NCBI GenBank assembly: GCA_030762175.1
Contig: CM060841.1
Span: 9,600,001 to 9,664,000, forward strand
Source of the DNA: Metallyticus violacea
Taxonomy: Eukaryota > Arthropoda > Insecta > Mantodea > Metallyticidae
Length of the DNA stretch: 64,000 nt
Direction: 5' to 3'
In this document: positions 59,960 to 64,000 of the stretch, piece after piece
How the letters are laid out: the number at the start of each line of letters is the position of its first letter
How positions within the stretch are numbered: the stretch's first letter is position 1
Notes under the pieces: generated by a model
Told to the model about the DNA's origin: nothing
Database searches by the model: none
What the model saw: the letters and a program-made list of their open reading frames with translations, nothing else
Program-made: the position numbers and the translations under genes

Positions 59960-60199
59960 ATTAATATTCTGAACCGCCAGGACCATCCTTGTTGGCTAAG
60001 ATTTTTTCCAGGTTTTCCTCGGTCCTCATAAATACCAAATTGCCGGCGAGGTATCCTAAACTTAAGCCTAGAACGTTTCCTTCCTTAAAGGAAAAAAATC
60101 ATCCTTTCCCATTTTATCAATTCATCTCATGCATCATCAGTATCCATTTTCTGTGATGTCCCTGCAGTAAAAATGGGCGCTAAATAAAATTAATTTTCT
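59960..60199 (+). mobile_element. SINE-B, 5'-truncated, 11-bp TSD
   Basis: The element (59971-60188) begins just after the B box (GAACCGCCAGGACCATCC) and runs to the family tail AAATGGGCGCTAAATAAA. Duplications ATTAATATTCT (59960-59970) and ATTAATTTTCT (60189-60199) differ once. Confidence 0.9.
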
Positions 60200-61060
60200 C
60201 TAGAGCAATTAGAAACTTGTAAGGGAGGACATAGTCTTGGGAAAACAGCTCACTTTATTATTTTACAAAGCATAAAAAATAATGGATGATAATTCGCTGC
60301 CTTATAGCTTTAGTTTCACATTGCTGTTTGTTCCTCACCCTCACAACAAGAATATGAACATCTTCTGAGCAGGGTAATTAGAATGCTTTCATGTTTTTGA
60401 TTGTTCATTTGCTTCTGGGCCCTAATCATAAAGTCTATTTGAAAATGGCGACAGTGCAACTTGGAAATGTCCCACTGATTGCTTCTAATCAATGTTCAGG
60501 TATTTATGGATCGCATTATCAGATACTTTTCTCATGTCAAATTATGGAGCCCATAAATGAAGTGTTTACAGAAAATGTCAAACGTCTGTTAGTGGCTAAA
60601 TAAATATATCTTTCGAACACAATACTTGTCTTTGTTTCCCGCTCTTCCTTTTTTTATATCCACCATGTCCACATTGGTTAGTTTTATTGAGAACACTTTA
60701 AAATTAGGTAGTTTATCAACGCTCAAAAATGCAATTTATCAAAATTGAGCTCTTTAAAAACTGGCAATATACTGAACTTCTTGTTCCCAAACTAAGCGTA
60801 ACCAGTTATTACAAAATACACTTCCCGATGCTAGCCAGACTCTTTTTTCTTGACAGTGTAGTTAATTAAAATATCTACACAAACTTTGACGGTAAATTTT
60901 CCATAGCTTATTATAATAAAATATTTAAATTAAATTGTTCAAAACTCACTTGCCATATTTGATTTCATAGCATTATCACATTATTAAATATATGAAGAAA
61001 TAAATATAAGAAGTTTTTTTTTTCAGTTAAGTTGGGTACCCGTTTGTAATTCACATGTGC
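60200..61060. other. Spacer, nothing recognised
   Basis: Open frame 60391-60603 has no motif. Confidence 0.4.
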
Positions 61061-61176
61061 TCAAAACGCTTTCAAAGCCTACACCAGTGCATGCTTGATC
61101 ACCTAGGAGCAGGCACCTTCAAAACGCTTTCAAAGCCTACACCAGTGCATGCTTGATCACCTAGGAGCAGGCACCT
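61061..61176. repeat. Perfect 58-bp tandem duplication
   Basis: 61061-61118 and 61119-61176 are identical. The unit begins TCAAAACGCTTTCAAAGCCT and ends GAGCAGGCACCT. No mismatch suggests a very recent event, or an assembly artefact. Confidence 0.95.
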
Positions 61177-61225
61177 ATGTTTAGTAGGAGCTGTTTAAAG
61201 AACCAGCTCACATAAAACTCCCCTA

Positions 61226-61370
61226 AACAACCCCGTGGTCTAGTGGTCAGAGCTCGTGACTTTTACTAACCGGAGTTCGAGTTTCCTGCCGTAAGTTTCT
61301 TTCATTAGGATTCTTCCTACGGCGCCCATAGTCTGGTTAAATTAGGTTTCCATAGGTTTAAGACACTCCG
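61226..61370 (+). mobile_element. tRNA-like sequence, fourth SINE type
   Basis: TGGTCTAGTGG (61236-61246) fits the A box exactly and GAGTTCGAGTTTCC (61273-61286) approximates the B box at tRNA spacing. The cloverleaf does not close, so it is not a functional tRNA. Its body end is unclear; it abuts the SINE-A at 61393. Confidence 0.5.
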
Positions 61371-61392
61371 GTACCCCATAATGAGTTGGTAC

Positions 61393-61655
61393 TGGTTCCT
61401 CCTAAACTCCAGATCGCGGGTTCAATCCCAGCCAGAATCGATGGATTTTTTTCGGGAGTAAAAATCGTAAATATGGCTTCCTTTGGAAGGAAAGTAAAGC
61501 CGTGGGTCCCGTGTCATACATTTACGGCACAATAAAGAACCTCAAGCCTGAGAGAAGAGGCCTCTGAGCAAAAAATTCTCGGCAGTTTTACGCCCTAAAT
61601 AGTATGGGAAGCTGATGACCTGTGATGTTAAAGAGCGTCGGTAAATAAACCAAAT
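61393..61655 (+). mobile_element. SINE-A, sense, front of head degraded
   Basis: From TTCCTCCTAAACTCCAGATC and the B box GGTTCAATCCC through the whole body to GTTAAAGAGCGTCGGTAAAT. The A box is not recognisable and the first arm of the terminal stem is lost. No clean target duplication. Confidence 0.87.
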
Positions 61656-62067
61656 CGATTAAAATCAACTCACCATAACGTGGGACAACGTAGCCACACT
61701 CAGCCTGAGAAGTCGAGCAGTACCGCCACGGCAAGGGCGAATGCTTAAAAGTTCGAGAAGACTTGAGGTAGGCATTGAGGTAAAAAAATAAACAAATAAA
61801 AAATAATAATGTCCACTGTATTAAATTCACATGAGTATACGGAACATGCCACTCATACTACCCAAATTATTCATTTGTTAAGGTTTACATCAATCAGTAT
61901 ATGTTGAACCGTCATACCCAAATTACGAGGTGTCGCTTCTTTACGCATGCACAATGCCTATAAGTTGGTAGTAATGGACGTTTTACTGCACTAGTTTTAG
62001 AACATATTCAAATAAATACAATCGCATGGGCCCTACGGCCGTACATGCTAATATCGCCCAATCAAAA

Positions 62068-62120
62068 TACACATATACATACATACACACATACATACAA
62101 ATATACAGACACATCAATAT
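62068..62120. repeat. (ACAT)-rich microsatellite
   Basis: Imperfect ACATAC/ACATAT repeats. Confidence 0.8.
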
Positions 62121-62167
62121 ATTTACGTTTTCTATTAGTAGTTTCATATACAAATACATAAACATGA

Positions 62168-62800
62168 ATGAAACCCTTACTCCTTAGCCCCCCTTGCATT
62201 AACTCACACCCTCTCTCCAACTCCCCTCTCTTCACTATAGCCATTAATCTTCTTTGTCGGTCTTCTCTAGAAATATTTTCAAATTGTGTGAGTGTCTCGC
62301 ATGCACCTGCACTTCCCGGCAAATGTTCAAACTTCTATTGGAATTCCAAAATTGCGGTGATAAATGCTCGTTTCTTAAAATTTCTGTTTCCCTGCATTAT
62401 GCCAAAATATGCCTCCAGGTATCGCTTTCTCCGCACAATGGGCAAATTCTTTCTCCGAAAGCATTAACTGTTTTGTTTCCTTTCCAAGCCCCTAATCTCA
62501 ACCATGCGAGGCCACTTCTTTCTTCTCTGCCTCAGATATCTAAATAACCTCCCTCCCCACACCGGATGTATTTGAGCCTGCAGGTTAAGCGATACTTTTT
62601 CTGCGCATTGAGACTCAGTATTTTGCCTATCTATATCTCTCAAATGTCTGTCAATCGTTTTCCAACTATTTTGTGTAATGTCCTCTCCCCTTAACAAAAT
62701 ATACCCCAACCCAATTTTGTCTAAGCATTTCCTTATTTTGATGTCCATTCTCTTCGAAGAAGAGCATTCCCCCATGTTATCCTTAACTAGCATTTAATTT
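62168..62800 (-). pseudogene. LINE-Z copy 3: C-terminal ORF2 remnant
   Basis: The minus strand reads DITQNSWKTIDRHLRDIDRQ, SLNLQAQIHPVWGGRLFRYL and, after a frame change, ERICPLCGESDTWRHILA with the C-x2-C...H zinc knuckle. Then follow SREDRQRRLMAIVKRGELER and a stop. It aligns with copies 1 and 2 in the same order and is somewhat diverged, perhaps a subfamily. Upstream RT is missing. Confidence 0.75.
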
Positions 62801-63889
62801 TCTTATTGTTAAATTCACACTTTCATTAGAAATACCAAACTCTTTAAGAACCCCACAATTTGCTGTATCCCTCCCTACTTGTAGCAACCGTTTTAGAAAA
62901 TGTGTTTGTACCTGATTAAGCTCCTCAAGTCTTTAAGTTTAAAGAGTGAAGATGAAATCTAAGTCAGGCTAGACGATGTTAAAAGCAATAGGACATTTTA
63001 GTAGGTGCTGGATTTTTCCTGTAACTTGTTGTAGTTAATAAACATACCTATCGTACCGGTAGAATATATAAGGCAAACTAGCCGAATTAAATAACTTCTC
63101 AAAACAATTTAACTGAAAATATTTAAACAAATTTCCTTGCCAATTAATGATGTCATTGAACGTGCACTTTCACTGATTGAATGGGTGACCAAGCTATAGC
63201 GTTGAGCTCGGCATCTAAATGCTGCAATTAATATTTATATTATAACTTATAAATCAAGTACTTAAAGACATGTTCTTTCCTCCTGTTTGTTCATGCAGAA
63301 TTTGTCCCTAGAATATCTACAAACATTTCATATGAATACGCCTTGTACGTCTGTCAAAATCTAATGGATTGTGAAAGTTAATTCAGTTTTCAAATAAAAA
63401 GAGAATGGTGCACCATGCTCAAGTTTTATTTGCAAGCAGCGTCATCGTTTCTTCATTAGCAGCTAACACTAGTTGCGACATTTGATTACTAGAGGGGATT
63501 GTGATCGAATTTGCCGCGTTGCGTGACAATAACGTTGCAAAGCTGCTTGATGCTGTACACGATTAGCTTTAAATTAGGCGTGAAGTCATATTAATCTCAC
63601 AAAGGTATGCGAGCCTGGCGCCAGGAGCTTATTCTTTGCCTGTGAATGGATGAGGAAACTTAAATTCAATCAATACTATCGCTTGGCGGCAGACGAGTTT
63701 TAACACAAAAGAAAGCAACAGCGTGCGAAAAGAAAAACAACCACGCAACGCTACCTGGAACAAAATCACTCACTTTGGCGAATTCGCCACAGAGATATGG
63801 CTCTATCGGCAAACATGTGCAGCTTCATAACTTGGTATGCCTTTAATTACATCACAAAGTTTTAGAAAAGCGTTTACTATACTACTATG
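62801..63889. other. Spacer, nothing recognised
   Basis: AT-rich, no motif. Confidence 0.4.
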
Positions 63890-64000
63890 TGACATTTACA
63901 GCCCTTTTTGGGCCTTAGCCTCCCTCAGTTTCTGCCTCCATTATTCTCCATCTTCTGCTCCCCGCCTCCATGTTCGGATTTCGAGTATCTGTAAGACATC
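63890..64000 (-). pseudogene. Possible LINE C-terminal end, running off the window
   Basis: The minus strand encodes WRQKLREAKAQKGL followed by a stop, like the 'W..L..EAKAH.GL*' ending of some LINE ORF2 proteins. The upstream part lies beyond the window edge, so the call is tentative. Confidence 0.4.

Noticed and set aside
61230..61290. Functional tRNA gene
   Set aside because: The A box is perfect, but the cloverleaf does not close and the B box is degraded.

Overview
The window looks like AT-rich nuclear DNA of an arthropod, most likely an insect with a large, repeat-laden genome. The grounds are mariner, Tc1-like and pogo-like transposases, tRNA-derived SINEs, several non-LTR retrotransposon remnants and many microsatellites. 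No operons, ribosome-binding sites or long open frames occur. I recognise no host gene, no complete tRNA or rRNA gene and no splice-supported exon. The window is best read as intergenic or deep-intronic sequence built of layered, mostly dead transposable elements. The species cannot be named from the sequence.

Layout. 0-13 kb: non-LTR reverse transcriptase and C-terminal fragments, the first truncated mariner of the main family (M1a), an unclassified repeat called here repeat C (two copies), a degenerate ~20-bp minisatellite at 7.3-7.8 kb, a decayed mariner (M2a) beside a LINE ORF1 fragment, and a full SINE-B inside a LINE remnant. 13-26 kb: M1b, a C-terminal mariner half (M4), repeat C3 split by a SINE, a LINE whose zinc-knuckle codons are split by a SINE, a YADD reverse transcriptase fragment, and a TIR-bounded internally deleted mariner (M2b). 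26-37 kb: two TIR-bounded M1 mariners (27.5-28.7 and 32.6-33.8 kb), a mariner/Tc1-type remnant (M5), a full SINE-A with perfect target-site duplication, a Tc1-like helix-turn-helix fragment and a pogo-like transposase N-terminus. 37-42.5 kb holds little that I recognise. 42.6-49.2 kb: a GC-rich 343-bp insert between 78-bp direct repeats, SINE-B, repeat C4/C5 interrupted by a 1.09-kb unknown element, and SINE-A nested in SINE-B. 49-64 kb: a mariner with both TIRs carrying a SINE-B, a Tc1-like DDE fragment, another mariner with both TIRs, more SINEs, a perfect 58-bp tandem duplication and a third copy of the C-terminal LINE.

Relations between parts. SINE-A has a tRNA-Glu-like head; SINE-B has a tRNA-Leu/Ser-like head. 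Both end in a short stem-loop with a loop of about 20 nt. Two micro-insertions (48 bp and 53 bp, each with target-site duplications) consist of little more than that stem-loop plus the tail. They may mark the minimal unit recognised by the reverse transcriptase that moves each SINE. Nested insertions give a relative order of events. Paralogous copies inside the window serve as empty sites for one SINE-A and for the 1.09-kb element in repeat C.
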